Assembly (NCBI GenBank): GCA_021234155.1 | Contig: JAJEKV010000004.1 | Coordinates: 22,474,320-22,538,319 of the forward strand | Direction of reading: 5' to 3' | Length of the DNA stretch: 64,000 nt | DNA from: Isoetes taiwanensis | Taxonomy: Eukaryota; Streptophyta; Lycopodiopsida; Isoetales; Isoetaceae | Shown here: piece by piece, positions 10,136 through 20,676 of the stretch | How positions within the stretch are numbered: the stretch's first letter is position 1 | How the letters are laid out: each line of letters begins with the position of its first letter | Notes under the pieces: generated by a model | What the model was told of the DNA's origin: nothing | Seen by the model: only the letters and a program-made list of their open reading frames with translations | Database searches by the model: none | Position numbers and translations under genes: made by a program

Positions 10136-11195
10136 GTAATAATTAGGACTGTGTTTGGGATAGGGTTTGTTGGAAAGTGAGACATTTTCCCTCGTTCTTC
10201 CCAATCAAATTTCCCAACCTTTCAAATTTCCCAACACAGGGTGAGTGAAATCAAGAAGACTTGCCTTAACGTTTCTTAATGTTTCCCTAACAATTCCCAA
10301 GGAAGTTCCAAGGTTGGATATGATGATTTTAGTGTGAGTTGATTTATCTCAAACCCAAGTCAAGCCTTTATCGTAATCTAAAACCTTCAACGCATTGCAA
10401 TTTTTAATTGCGAAAGGCTATTATGCACAGCTTCTTGTGTGAATCGATCACCATCTCCAAGTCCTCAAGCTTCATTGATAAGCTCCATACATCGATTCAT
10501 CTGCGGTTATATCAGATTAGAAATGGAAATAGATATGACTTTTATGACAAATCCGAGGGAATATTGAGGTCGAGAAGCGAAACACAAAACGACCTCAATC
10601 ATTAATTGACCTCGAGCTATCGAGGTGGCCGAGAAGTGAAGAACTTCATACAATTTGGTACATTCGATATGGCGCAATTCATGGCATGGATCTTTGCAGA
10701 ACCGGTGGCATTCGGAATGGGATAATGTAACCCGTGAAGAAGAGCCGATTATCCCAAGAACGACCAATGAAATTTTTACAAATGCGGAATGGATGAATCA
10801 TTTGCAAGAGCAAAAGATCCTCCACGAGCACGATGAAGACCTCACCAAAGGTATCAAGTTGGATTTTGGCTCAGAAGAAAGAAGTTTCAAAGCTTAAATG
10901 AAAATGCGGTCATTAGATGAGTAGAGAAGGAAGAAATTAAGCTAGATGAAGTCGCCAAACAAATCTCTAGCTATTGGAAAAATCTCCATATCCTCTCGCC
11001 TAATTGGCTCAAATATCCCTATTTTATGATGGAAACTCGTTGGACACAATATCACAATCGGTCGTTTTTTTTCTCACAATGGGTGCATTTTCGTGATGCC
11101 ATGTGGCATAGGCGAACAATCAGAATAACAATCGGTCGATTTATGCGGATTACTGTTTGACAGGTAACATTTGCTCGATCCCGCCCTCCCACAAA
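10136..11195. other. Unassigned stretch with short ORFs
   Basis: Two short plus-strand frames are open, 10408-10605 and 10655-10897. The second reads WDNVTREEEPIIPRTTNE and IKLDFGSEERSFKA and is hydrophilic. Neither was recognised. They could be remnants of an unidentified element. Confidence 0.3.
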
Positions 11196-11445
11196 ATAGG
11201 CTGGAATCCGGCGAGAAAAAGGCTTGAATCTTTGTAAAAGTAGGCTTGAATCGTGCAAAATAGGCATGAATCTTTAGAGAAGGCTTGGATCCGTGCAAAA
11301 TAGGCTTGAAATCGGCAAAATAGGCATGAATCCGGCATCATAGGGTTGAATCGAGGATCTTGGATCCGACAAAATAACCTTCAATCGGGCAAAATAGGCT
11401 TGTTTTACGCCAACATAAGCTTGAATCGGATGATCTTGAATCAGA
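11196..11445. repeat. Degenerate minisatellite, about 22-bp unit
   Basis: About ten imperfect units of the type AGGCTTGAATC-N-GGCAAAAT run across the segment, with variants GGCATGAATC, GGCTTGGATC and GGTTGAATC. Minus-strand frames through it repeat short Phe/Gln/Ala/Tyr words, which shows the ORFs there are by-products of the repeat. Confidence 0.75.
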
Positions 11446-11477
11446 TTTCAGAAAAAAAAACTCCCCGACAGATATTG

Positions 11478-11549
11478 TAAGAGTAAGCGAACCGGTCCGC
11501 TTTTTCCCGGTTAGCAGCGGGAAAAACTGTCCCGATTAGCTTACTCTTA
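11478..11549. other. Long two-part hairpin (72 nt)
   Basis: The outer arms TAAGAGTAAGC (11478-11488) and GCTTACTCTTA (11539-11549) are perfect complements. The inner arms TTTTTCCCG (11501-11509) and CGGGAAAAA (11518-11526) are also perfect, with an 8-nt loop. The two 12-nt internal strands are of equal length and partly complementary. It may be a tiny MITE or a miRNA-like precursor; nothing shows it is transcribed. Confidence 0.6.
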
Positions 11550-11639
11550 TACAAAACTCCTCACAATAACTCCTCAACCATTTTTTATTTGCTTCCAATA
11601 GATATAGTTTTTCTTTTTTAATTTAGTCACTGGGAAGTG

Positions 11640-14344
11640 AAGTGAAGTGAAATGTATGATTCCGTCTTTGGAGACCATCAGCTCTATGAGACGTCAAGAA
11701 AAACACTTTCAAAATAAAAAACATTTTCATGTGATGAGCCCTTAAAAATGAGAGGTTCCTCATCAAGCTCACTCTCTTCTCCATCACTAAGTATACCATT
11801 AGATATTTTTATTTTTATAGTCATTTCTCTCAATTGTAACACATCCATCAGAAAACTTGCAAATACGGGTTGCTGGAAGGTGGAAGAAGGATATAAGACC
11901 ATTGACTCGGATGTCAAATCTGCCCCTCAGAACTTGGTACGCAGGAAACCTTAGAATTACATGCTTTTCATCCTCAATCTCAATGGCTCCACATATGCCC
12001 GACATACTCTATATTCATGCGGTATTTTCATCCATCTCGCTACCTCCACATTTAAGTGATGCGCGCTCAACCTCATCCTACAAATGACGTACCTTTTCTT
12101 AGACGAGATGTTAGCACTCAGATAACTCATCTCATGCAGGGTAGAATTCATCTGTGCCCTGTAATATAGCATTTTTGTGCCTGGTCTGACCATATACGGA
12201 GCATAACTACCCATTTCTTGATCTTACCCTTATTCTGACCTAGCCCCTCAATGCTTAATTCCCATTTTCTTAGCCAAGTCATCTCATCTGCGTACCACCC
12301 CTTATCAAACGACTCCTTTAGAGCCAAACAAGGATAGCTACTATCAACTAGACTACCTACCTTGTACAGATATATTAAGAATTGCCATATGGCCTCACTT
12401 CCAGCGGTAGCATATCGCATTCCGCTGGCATCATTTGTGTGGGTTTGCATTTTAACCCCAAGCTTAGCATGTAGAAATTTCTTTTGCATTTTTTCAATTT
12501 TCTGCCATAGTTTCAAAGATAGCCCTGGCCCCCATACTTCACAACCATATAGCACAACTGCCTGCACCAGAGTTTTGAATAGCATTTTCTTCAAACTATA
12601 TTTCCAAGCATCTGCTTTCACACATTGCCTTTGCATCACAAAAAAAAAGCCTTAAGCCCCCCATTCACTCTCTGTTCTATTGTTTGGTTCCAATTGAAGT
12701 TCTTATCCACCATAATTCGTAGGTACTTGTAAGACGTGGATATCTTAACAAAGTTGCCTTTATAAAAGAAAGCATAATTTTTGTCCAGCGTTGTCCCAAA
12801 ATCACCACCTTATTTTGCTCAAATTCACCCTCAGCCCCTTAGCATCACAAAAAGCAGCCAGAGCGTCTAAGTGTTTCTGCATCCCTTCCTTGTTCCTAGC
12901 TATCAATACAATGTCATCGGCATACAAAAGCAAGCGAATAATATATCTTGCCAATAGGGTTCCTTCCCCCCCAATATCCCGAACCCATTCTTCCAGTTCG
13001 TCAATAAAAATGCCAAAGAGGGTCAGAGACATATGACATCCTTGCTTGACTCCAATGTTACTGACCACTACATCCCCACACTCCTCATTGAATGGCTTAT
13101 AGAGTTTAACAAGAACTTTCTCATAAAGCAATCTTATCGCATCTTTGTATTCTTCAAGCACACTTATACACTCCATGTTAATCCAAGATTGCCCCTGCAT
13201 ACTGTATCAAAGGTCTTGGTGCAATCAACAAACGCAGCAAAGAGTGGTTTTCTTGTTCCTTTGACAGCATCTAGCATAGCCCAAAAAGTGATAAGGTGAT
13301 CAATTGTGGATTTCTGAGGCCTAAACCCTGCTTGCCCCTTGGCTCTGACCTTGTACATCTCTGCCCAACTGCAAATTTTGTGCTCTATAATTGTAGCATA
13401 CAAATTTGCATACAAGTTACTCACCATAATCATTCTGTAGTTGCCAGGGTCAGTCCTATCTCCTGTCTTACGTATTGGAACCACCCCGTTTGACTGCCAG
13501 GATGAAAGAAAGCCTTCCCTCACTGCTGCATTAAACATTAGTGTAAGTGCCCCTACCATTTTAGGCTCTGCCCACTTAAAAAGCTCAGCCACTAGACCCG
13601 TGGCATCTGCCGCCTTCCTGTTGGCAAGCTTATCAAGCCCCTATTGGACGTCATCTTTTGAAACAGAATAGGCGCAATTTCTATTTTGCCATTCATCCTG
13701 CTACCCTTCCACATGATACAATTTCCTTACCATGTCTATCAGATCATCCGCATGCAAATGGGATTTTCCATGCCTGGCTTGTTTGAGTTTCTTCCAAAAT
13801 GTAAAAGGTTCCACTATCAAGTCTCTCAGCATATCCTCTTGTTTACATCGCAGAAATGCCCATTTCCTTACTTTAATAGAGTTTTAAATTCTTTAATCAA
13901 TTGTACCCTAGCTGTCCCTGTTGCTTGTCATATGTCCTCATGGACCATTTTGCCAATGTGGCATGACGGAAAAATACTATCCATCTATCCATCCATCTTT
14001 GTATTGCCTCCTTTTTTCTCGACATTCATTGTCAAACCAACCATTGCAAGGTAGGCCCTTTCTCATAGCCCGGAAGTAAAACATGTGTGAGCAGTGGTAG
14101 TAATTATAGAAGTTAAAAGAGCACTTATCCCATCTACCCCTTCTAGCCATATCACCTGCTTGTAATTTTCTTCAAACATGGTAAGACATGCTTCATTTTC
14201 TATTACATATATCTGATCCGAGCTGCTAAGCTCTATGTGTGCCTCTGGTTGTCGGCATTTTGCCATGATGGACGCAATGACAGGTACATGGTTAGATTCA
14301 GATTCACTTCTCTCATTCAAAATTCGCAAGGAGACAACCTGTTG

Positions 14345-14345
<1 letters not shown>
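11640..14345 (-). mobile_element. LINE A: 5'-truncated copy, heavily frameshifted
   Basis: Reading on -, the copy begins inside the endonuclease domain and continues through RT to the C-terminus and a short 3' UTR. The endonuclease remnant at about 14345-14063 has SESNHVPVIAS, the degenerate SDH block. RT blocks are at about 13592-13164 (the NYRMIMVSNLYANL block and a QAGFRPQKSTIDHL block) and 13200-12802 (GVKQGC, RLLLYADDIVLIA). The C-terminal blocks are at about 12639-11684. At least five frame breaks separate them. The YADD active site is present, but the degraded SDH block and the frame breaks rule out activity. The 3' UTR stem is AGACC/GCTCT (one mismatch, 11672-11685), followed by a CTTCA-type tail near 11630-11650. 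Confidence 0.85.
12148..13592 (-). pseudogene. LINE A reverse transcriptase and C-terminal domain remnants
   Basis: The open pieces are 13164-13592 (RT fingers/palm), 12802-13200 (palm with YADD) and 12148-12639 (post-RT region with YGCEVWGPGLSLK). They overlap in different frames, so the ORF is broken by small indels rather than by insertions. Order and spacing match the intact ORF2 at 14577-17699. The catalytic Asp of the first RT motif is kept in the context FAAFVDCTKTFD, where the LINE B copy reads FVDFKKAFD. Confidence 0.85.
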
Positions 14346-14576
<231 letters not shown>

Positions 14577-17500
14577 TTAAACATTTGTATAAAAAAGTAG
14601 ATGAGTCTCTGCATCCTCATCTAGCTCATCACTCTCACTCATGTTTTCAACAACTTCCCATAGGTTGTTTAGTTTTTTAATACAACTTTCTCTAATCTGT
14701 AATAGTTCTATTAAATAGGCACCAATCAAACTCCCCTCTAGGGTGAAGAATGATTGGAGATTTTCAGCACATATTCCATACTTATCTCGTATGCTTGAGT
14801 ATGCAACACAAGATAATAGGGCATGTTCCTCATCTTCGACTTTGTCTTCTCCACATATCTGGCAGTATCTTTCTGTTCTAGGCACCACGTGGCCCCATCT
14901 TCCTGTTTCTACTTCCAGATGATGTGAACTAAGACGGATTCTGCTGATATTATGTCTTTTTTTTATGGAAATATTCTCGTCCAGGTAGCCTGCCTTCTCC
15001 AAATTGGGATTCATTATTTGCTTGTAAAGGATCATCTTGGTTTTTGGTTGCAGCCATAGTTTCTTCTGAATCTTCTCAAATACCCATTGCCTTAGATCTG
15101 CATGTACTAAAACCGCCTCCTTGTGTTGAATACCCCATTTTGCAAACCAATTTTCTACATCCTTAAACCATCCCTTGTCCCTGCTGGATTGCATAGCCAA
15201 TTGTGGAATTCTTGATTGATCCATTTGTAACAATTTCTGAAGATATCTGATACACCTTAAGATGGCTTCACCCTCTAACGGCATGGTCCCACTTTCTGCC
15301 AACATCATGGGATATGGGGTTTGGGCTTTTACCCCTAACTCCAATCTCAAGAATTTCTTCAGGACTTGCTCTACATCATCCCAAAGACCTTGAGGCAAAC
15401 TCGGTCCCCAAATTTCACATCCGTATAAAACCACACTCTGTACTAGTGACTCAAAGAGTCTTATTTTAAGATGCCAGGACCATAGGAATGCTTTCCTACA
15501 CATACTCTGCATAGCATACAGGGCTTTGTGCCCGCCATCAATTCTCTGATTAACACAAGTGTTCCATCTATGATTTCTGTGGAAAATCAATCCTAAATAT
15601 TTATACGAATCACATGGGCTCACCGTGTTTCCCTGATATGTAAAGGATGCTTGCTCAATAGCTCCAACCGTCATGGTATTCGTTTTTTCCAAGTTAACCT
15701 GCATCCCTGTATCATCACAAAATCTTGCCAATCCATTCAAGTGACTCTGCAAATGCTCCCTAGAGCGTGAAAAAATCACGACATCGTCAGCATACATCAA
15801 AAGCAAGAGCACATATCCATGGATTTCAACACCGCATGGACAATTCTCTCGCAACACTTCTTCGAGTCTATCAATAAATAGCCCGAATAATGTGGGAGAC
15901 ATAGGACATCCCTGTTTTACCCCAATTGTGCTCTCTGTAAATTCTGATTTTTCTAAAGAAAGAGGCCATGAAAGCTGAACTAAGATCTTCTCATAAAGAA
16001 GACTTACCGCATCTTGCAAGTCCTTCGGGACATTTAATTGTTCCATGCGAATCCACAGTTGATCTCGTGGGACCTTGTCAAAAGCTTTTTTAAAATCAAC
16101 AAAAGCTACATAAACAGGTTTTTTCGTACCTTTTACCATGTCAAAAATCGCTTTGAGCACTAGCAAATGGTCCAAGGTTGACCTATTAGTTCGAAAACCT
16201 GCCTGCGATTCTGCTCTTTTGTGGTTTGTCTCTGTCCATGTACTGATCTTCTTTTCTAAAATAGTTGCAATGAGTTTTGAGAATATGCTGCCAACCAAAA
16301 TTGTCCTGTAATTATTCACTTCCAATACAGATCCATTTTTATGTACTGGGACCACTCTATTTATCTGCCAGTCCATTGGAATCCCTTGAGACATTGCTGC
16401 TGTGAGCATTTCCGCAATGTGTAGATGAATTCCTTTGCCTGCCCATTTCAAATGCTCTGCGCACAGCCCTGCCACATCCTTTGCCTTACCATTCGCCATA
16501 TGTTTTATGCCTTCTGCTACATCGTCCACCGAAATTATGAGATCCGACCTGACCTGCGGGCCTGCTGCATGTCCACAATTGTACAAGCTGTCCACATGAT
16601 CCCACATTGCAGCAGCTGAAATAGATAGATCCTTTCTACGACTTTGTTTTAGGACTGTCCAAAATGATTTGGGGTCATCAAGAAATTTAGAACACAGCTC
16701 CTCTTGACGTTTTTGGATAAATCGTCTCTTCTTATCCCTGACTACTCTCTTGTATTGTTTTTTGAAATGGTCCTTATGCCCTGTGTCTGCTTTCCTCCAT
16801 CGGAACTTTGCATCTCTACATTCCTTGTCAAACCATGATTTACATGGCAAACCTTTGGCTGCCCTACTGGCTCCAAAAACCTCATTTGCGGAGGTCAGCA
16901 GGATTTCAGTGATTTGTTTATTGGCTTTGGCAGCATCCCCATCCACCTGATATCTTTGTAACTTATCCTCAACACATGATTTGTATGTGTCTTTCAGCCC
17001 GGGCCTCATATGCAATCCTTTCTTCATAACCGGTATGGACCCTGCACATGATCTTGTAACATGTAAAGTTAGCAGCAGCGGATTGTGATCTGATTCAATT
17101 TGCTCTTCTCCTATTGCAAAAGAGATGATCTGGTCCAAAGCATCAGCAGAGATCATGACATAATCAACTGTGCTTCGGGCTCTACATGTGGCTTTAAATG
17201 AGTCTGGAAATCTGCTCAATCCATTACATATCAATAGATTAGCGCTGCCACATAAACGGAGCAGTTGTCTACCAGATTTGGTGACTATTTTATCTGCTGA
17301 ATTCCTGTTCCACCCATTAAGGCGGAGTTCTTCCTCATTCATCATTTCCAGCCATCTCGGATCATTATCCTCTGATAGAATTGGCGCTTGCCATGTGCTT
17401 GTACGCCCATTAAAGTCCCCTGATAGAATTACAATCCCTTTGTTTTGGTATTTCATTATATCTTGTTCCAGCTCAAAGAAAAGATCATCACAAGAAGCTT

Positions 17501-17741
17501 CGGTCGTTGAGTATGTTTGCTTATGTCGGGGTGCGAAATAGCATATAGCCATATAATATGGTCTCTCTGACCCTGAAATTTCTATCCAGATATACTGGTT
17601 GTTTTTGTCTTTCTTGACACCATGTATCAGATCAGCCCAAGCATGCCTCACATAACATGCCACGCCTCCATTCCCATTATCTCCATCTCTGAATCTCATG
17701 TTTTTAGCAGAATATATTAATTCAAATCCTTCAATTTCAGA
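14577..17741 (-). CDS. LINE B ORF2: endonuclease / reverse transcriptase polyprotein (5'-truncated, otherwise open)
   Basis: This is the longest open frame in the window: 1,040 codons from the first ATG (17699), with 14 more in-frame codons upstream to the truncation at 17741. It would encode the enzyme for target-primed retrotransposition. In order: most of an EEP endonuclease (GGVACYVR, ICYFAPR, LSGDFNGRTS, then SDHNPLLL at about residue 205); a linker with a Lys/Arg-rich stretch; RT (NNYRTILVGS, QAGFRTNRSTLDHLL, VAFVDFKKAFDKVP, GVKQGCPMSPTLFGLF, YADDVVIFSRS); the post-RT YGCEIWGPSL region; and a C-x2-C-x9-H-x4-C finger (CQICGE, HALLSC) before an acidic tail. The N-terminal LxET strand of the endonuclease is missing, as is ORF1. 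All visible RT catalytic Asp residues are present. The absence of stops marks it as the youngest copy in the array. Full autonomy is excluded by the truncation. Confidence 0.93.
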   Translation of the reverse strand, partial: SEIEGFELIYSAKNMRFRDGDNGNGGVACYVRHAWADLIHGVKKDKNNQYIWIEISGSERPYYMAICYFAPRHKQTYSTTEASCDDLFFELEQDIMKYQNKGIVILSGDFNGRTSTWQAPILSEDNDPRWLEMMNEEELRLNGWNRNSADKIVTKSGRQLLRLCGSANLLICNGLSRFPDSFKATCRARSTVDYVMISADALDQIISFAIGEEQIESDHNPLLLTLHVTRSCAGSIPVMKKGLHMRPGLKDTYKSCVEDKLQRYQVDGDAAKANKQITEILLTSANEVFGASRAAKGLPCKSWFDKECRDAKFRWRKADTGHKDHFKKQYKRVVRDKKRRFIQKRQEELCSKFLDDPKSFWTVLKQSRRKDLSISAAAMWDHVDSLYNCGHAAGPQVRSDLIISVDDVAEGIKHMANGKAKDVAGLCAEHLKWAGKGIHLHIAEMLTAAMSQGIPMDWQINRVVPVHKNGSVLEVNNYRTILVGSIFSKLIATILEKKISTWTETNHKRAESQAGFRTNRSTLDHLLVLKAIFDMVKGTKKPVYVAFVDFKKAFDKVPRDQLWIRMEQLNVPKDLQDAVSLLYEKILVQLSWPLSLEKSEFTESTIGVKQGCPMSPTLFGLFIDRLEEVLRENCPCGVEIHGYVLLLLMYADDVVIFSRSREHLQSHLNGLARFCDDTGMQVNLEKTNTMTVGAIEQASFTYQGNTVSPCDSYKYLGLIFHRNHRWNTCVNQRIDGGHKALYAMQSMCRKAFLWSWHLKIRLFESLVQSVVLYGCEIWGPSLPQGLWDDVEQVLKKFLRLELGVKAQTPYPMMLAESGTMPLEGEAILRCIRYLQKLLQMDQSRIPQLAMQSSRDKGWFKDVENWFAKWGIQHKEAVLVHADLRQWVFEKIQKKLWLQPKTKMILYKQIMNPNLEKAGYLDENISIKKRHNISRIRLSSHHLEVETGRWGHVVPRTERYCQICGEDKVEDEEHALLSCVAYSSIRDKYGICAENLQSFFTLEGSLIGAYLIELLQIRESCIKKLNNLWEVVENMSESDELDEDAETHLLFYTNV

Positions 17742-17817
17742 AGGGGAGGGAGGGAGAGATGAAATGAAATGAAATGTTTATTAATCACGTCTGCAGACCA
17801 CCAGGTCTATGAAACGT
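17742..17817 (-). other. LINE C 3' UTR with stem-loop, joined to truncated LINE B
   Basis: On -, the stop of LINE C is followed by AGACC-TGGT-GGTCT (plus 17795-17808), then a GACGTGATTAATAAACA block and a TTTCA-type tail. About 15 nt of C/T-rich sequence then leads straight into the truncated endonuclease of LINE B. No (GA)n expansion occurred at this junction. Confidence 0.75.
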
Positions 17818-18587
17818 TCAACACATATAATCAACATTATAGAAAATATCATCTAATGCATCTTCAGACAGTAATGCATTAGCCTCTCCTCCCAACTCCT
17901 CTCTTATAAAATTATGACCAAGCTGTTCCCTCAGACTCAAGACATCTCTTATGAATTTCCCTATGCATTTGCCTTCTAAGTAAAAAAACTCCAATAAGGT
18001 TGATGCTGAAATATTATACCTGTTTCGAATTTCCAGATACGCAGGGCACCTCAAGAGCACATATTGTTCATCCTCCACTTCCTGTAGATTACATGCTTTG
18101 CAATGCCTCATTTCATGCGGGATTCCACTCCATGTGCCAATTTCTACTCCAAATCTATGTGAGCTGAGTCTCATTCTGTGACTAAATGTCTAAGCTTCAG
18201 AGACATACTTTCTCGAAGGTACTTAGCCTCTTGGAGTTTTGGATTAATACATCGTATGTAGAAATCCTTCTTAATCTCTGGGACTCTCCAGTTTTTCATA
18301 ATAACCCCCTCTTTTACCCATGTTCGAATATCCTTGCGGTGCACATATAGATCGTGGGTGTTTAACCCCTATTTCCACATCCACTCCTCAACGTCTACAT
18401 ACCAACCCTTCAGTTTTGTCTCCTCCATAGCCAAACGCGGAAAGTTATCGTCATCCCCTCCAAATCGTAGCTTACAAAGATAAGTACGCAATTTACACAA
18501 GGCTTCTGCCTCAACAGGCATCATATCACATTCAGCAAGCACCATGTCATATGGTGTTTGTACCTTTGTGCCTAGCCCTGTTCTAAG
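17818..18587 (-). pseudogene. LINE C ORF2 C-terminal part (downstream of the retroposed insert)
   Basis: The frame reads ILRTGLGTKVQTPYDM from 18587, immediately after the insertion, and continues to about 18190. A frame change follows and 17818-18174 ends in the acidic tail SEDALDDIFYNV. The finger CKACNLQ and YVLLRC (with the finger His replaced by Tyr) lies near 18100-18050. It is the continuation of the reading frame that stops at 20677. Confidence 0.8.
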
Positions 18588-18589
18588 GA

Positions 18590-20658
18590 TTTTTTTTTTT
18601 TTTTTTTTGAGGGTAAGATTTTTATATTAATAGTAAATGTATTATTTGAGGCTCCACAATAGGCCTGATAGGAAGATTTAAGCACAAGATAGCATAAGAT
18701 GATGTCTTCGTACTATGGTCAGAGCAATCTTGACCTCTTCCTCTTCACAAACAGAAGGATATGGGCGTCCGCCTTTAACTCAACCAGTACTAGAGGGCAT
18801 GGCCCTCTTCCCATCCGTTGCAACTACTACAGGAATTCAGCTACAGTCATGGAGCCCTACTAGACAAAATTCATCCATATCTTAAAGCTCCAGCCGAAAT
18901 ATGTACTTGGAAGAACAAGGTCTTTCAGCACGGATACTTCCGTAAAGTACCTGTCACCCCATTCTAGTAACTGTCTCACCCTCTTCATTACATCAGAAGT
19001 ACTATGGATCATACCTTTTTTCCTGGAAGAGTAAAAGCAAGCGATTCCTATTTCCTGAAGTGAAGAGTACTACAGAAGAAAGCTTGTTGCATTTCCGAAG
19101 AAAATCACCATATACTTACTCCACTAACCTCAAAAAAAACCTGGCCCTAAGATAATCAATTTAAAGCTTGCTTCTGTAGATTGCCACGGATAACAATACT
19201 ATACAAAGGACTCCACTCTGCTACTACACCCAGAGCTAAAATTCCCATGAAGTTCCTCCCCCCGAAAGTTGCAGCTGTTCAAGTGATGGTGATAGAAGAC
19301 TACCTAGTTACCACCATAAACATCGTATTGGAATTAAGAGCCAAGTGTAGTCCATCCGCATCTAACTCCAGCGGGCTTGTCCCCTCTTTGGTGCCAAGCA
19401 TACGTCTGAGAGAAGCCTCCCGTCTCCTAAAGACATTTAGCCCTACACATACCACTGTTTACAGTGCCATCTGTACAAAAGCATCTTCTAGCTGGGATAG
19501 AAGGTCAGGGGCCTAATTGAAACCCATCTTAAGAACGCTACTAGCTTCATAATAAGCACATGAAAAGTGGACATATTTAGGTAACCCACTCAAGACCTCG
19601 CATAGACACCAGTTTCATAACTACATCTTCCATATAGATAGCAATTACCAGAAGACAAAGACTCATTAGTCACAAGATAATTAGAGCTTCGTGTGCACCC
19701 AAAGCCCTTCAGATCTTTAGCTAACATACCTTTGCAGAGAGGAACAAAACTGGCTACATAGAGGTGCAAGAACAAACCTGATACTATGCAAAACCTCATA
19801 TGGATCAAATAAGAAGCCCCCAAACCTGTGCCACCTGATAACATGATAACACGAGTAACCGAGTTCCAAAAGTTGCCTGAATAAATCTCTAACACTCGAC
19901 ACATAAGCCTCCATTTCGTCCCCATTGAGGAAGCACCACTAACATCTCAATGGGTTCAGTAGCAAGCACCCAGATCTGAATGATAACCTGCCAATTTAAT
20001 CATTTCAGGAGCTTGCTCCAACTGCGCGAGGATGGAGCTCTCTACTCTAAATAAATCTTAAGGCCGTCAGTATAGATCTGAAAACATTACCAAGAGCCAC
20101 ATTGAGTGCAGCTCTGGAGCAAAAATGAGATCCTTGTGACTATATGGCTAGCTATAAAGTCCTATCAGTTATATTTGAACTCAACCAGCATAGAGAGCCA
20201 GAGCTGCAAGACCTTGCAATGAGTGCAAGATCAACCACACTGATGTGGCTTCCAGTAATCTGCTGCCGAATGTTGCAGAATCCAAATATTCTAACTAAAA
20301 CCTTATCTATCACCAAGAGACTAAAAGATGGGTTTAGGAGAACTTACCAGGCTTAAACACGAATAGAATAGATTGATAAGGAGGCAGGGTCTGCCAGAAC
20401 CATGGCTCTTTCTCATTCAGATGGTTTCCAAGGATTTAAAGCCCTCTGAACTTAGGGACATGAAACTGGCTCCACACACCACACTGAAGCCCTGCTAAAT
20501 TCGTGCAGCTCTGCTTAGAGCTCTTCCAACATAGAAAAAAAGGAATCGATCTTCAAGAAGCTACTGCCGGCCATGGACGGCAGCCCCTTAGCCGCTGGTC
20601 AACGCTCTGCTATTTTGGTCGTTGGCGCTCATTTCGAGACTCGCCTAATAACACTCAA
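18590..20658 (-). mobile_element. Retroposed 2.05-kb poly(A) insert (processed transcript or non-autonomous retroelement)
   Basis: The segment interrupts LINE C. The LINE sequence on both sides repeats TTCTAAGGA-A-TTTTTTT (18581-18597 and 20659-20676), a target duplication of about 16-18 bp. On the minus strand the insert ends in a run of about 18 A, preceded by an AT-rich, 3'-UTR-like stretch. The target begins with a run of A, as L1-type endonucleases prefer. Inside there are only short ORFs (for example 19590-19925 on -, 111 codons), none recognised. It may be a processed pseudogene of a non-coding or decayed mRNA, or a SINE-like element mobilised by a LINE. Confidence 0.75.
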
Positions 20659-20676
20659 TTCTAAGGAATTTTTTTT

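Noticed and set aside
11196-11445. Regular short repeats resembling a CRISPR array
   Set aside because: Units are contiguous and degenerate, with no constant repeat and unique spacer pattern and no cas genes; it is a minisatellite.
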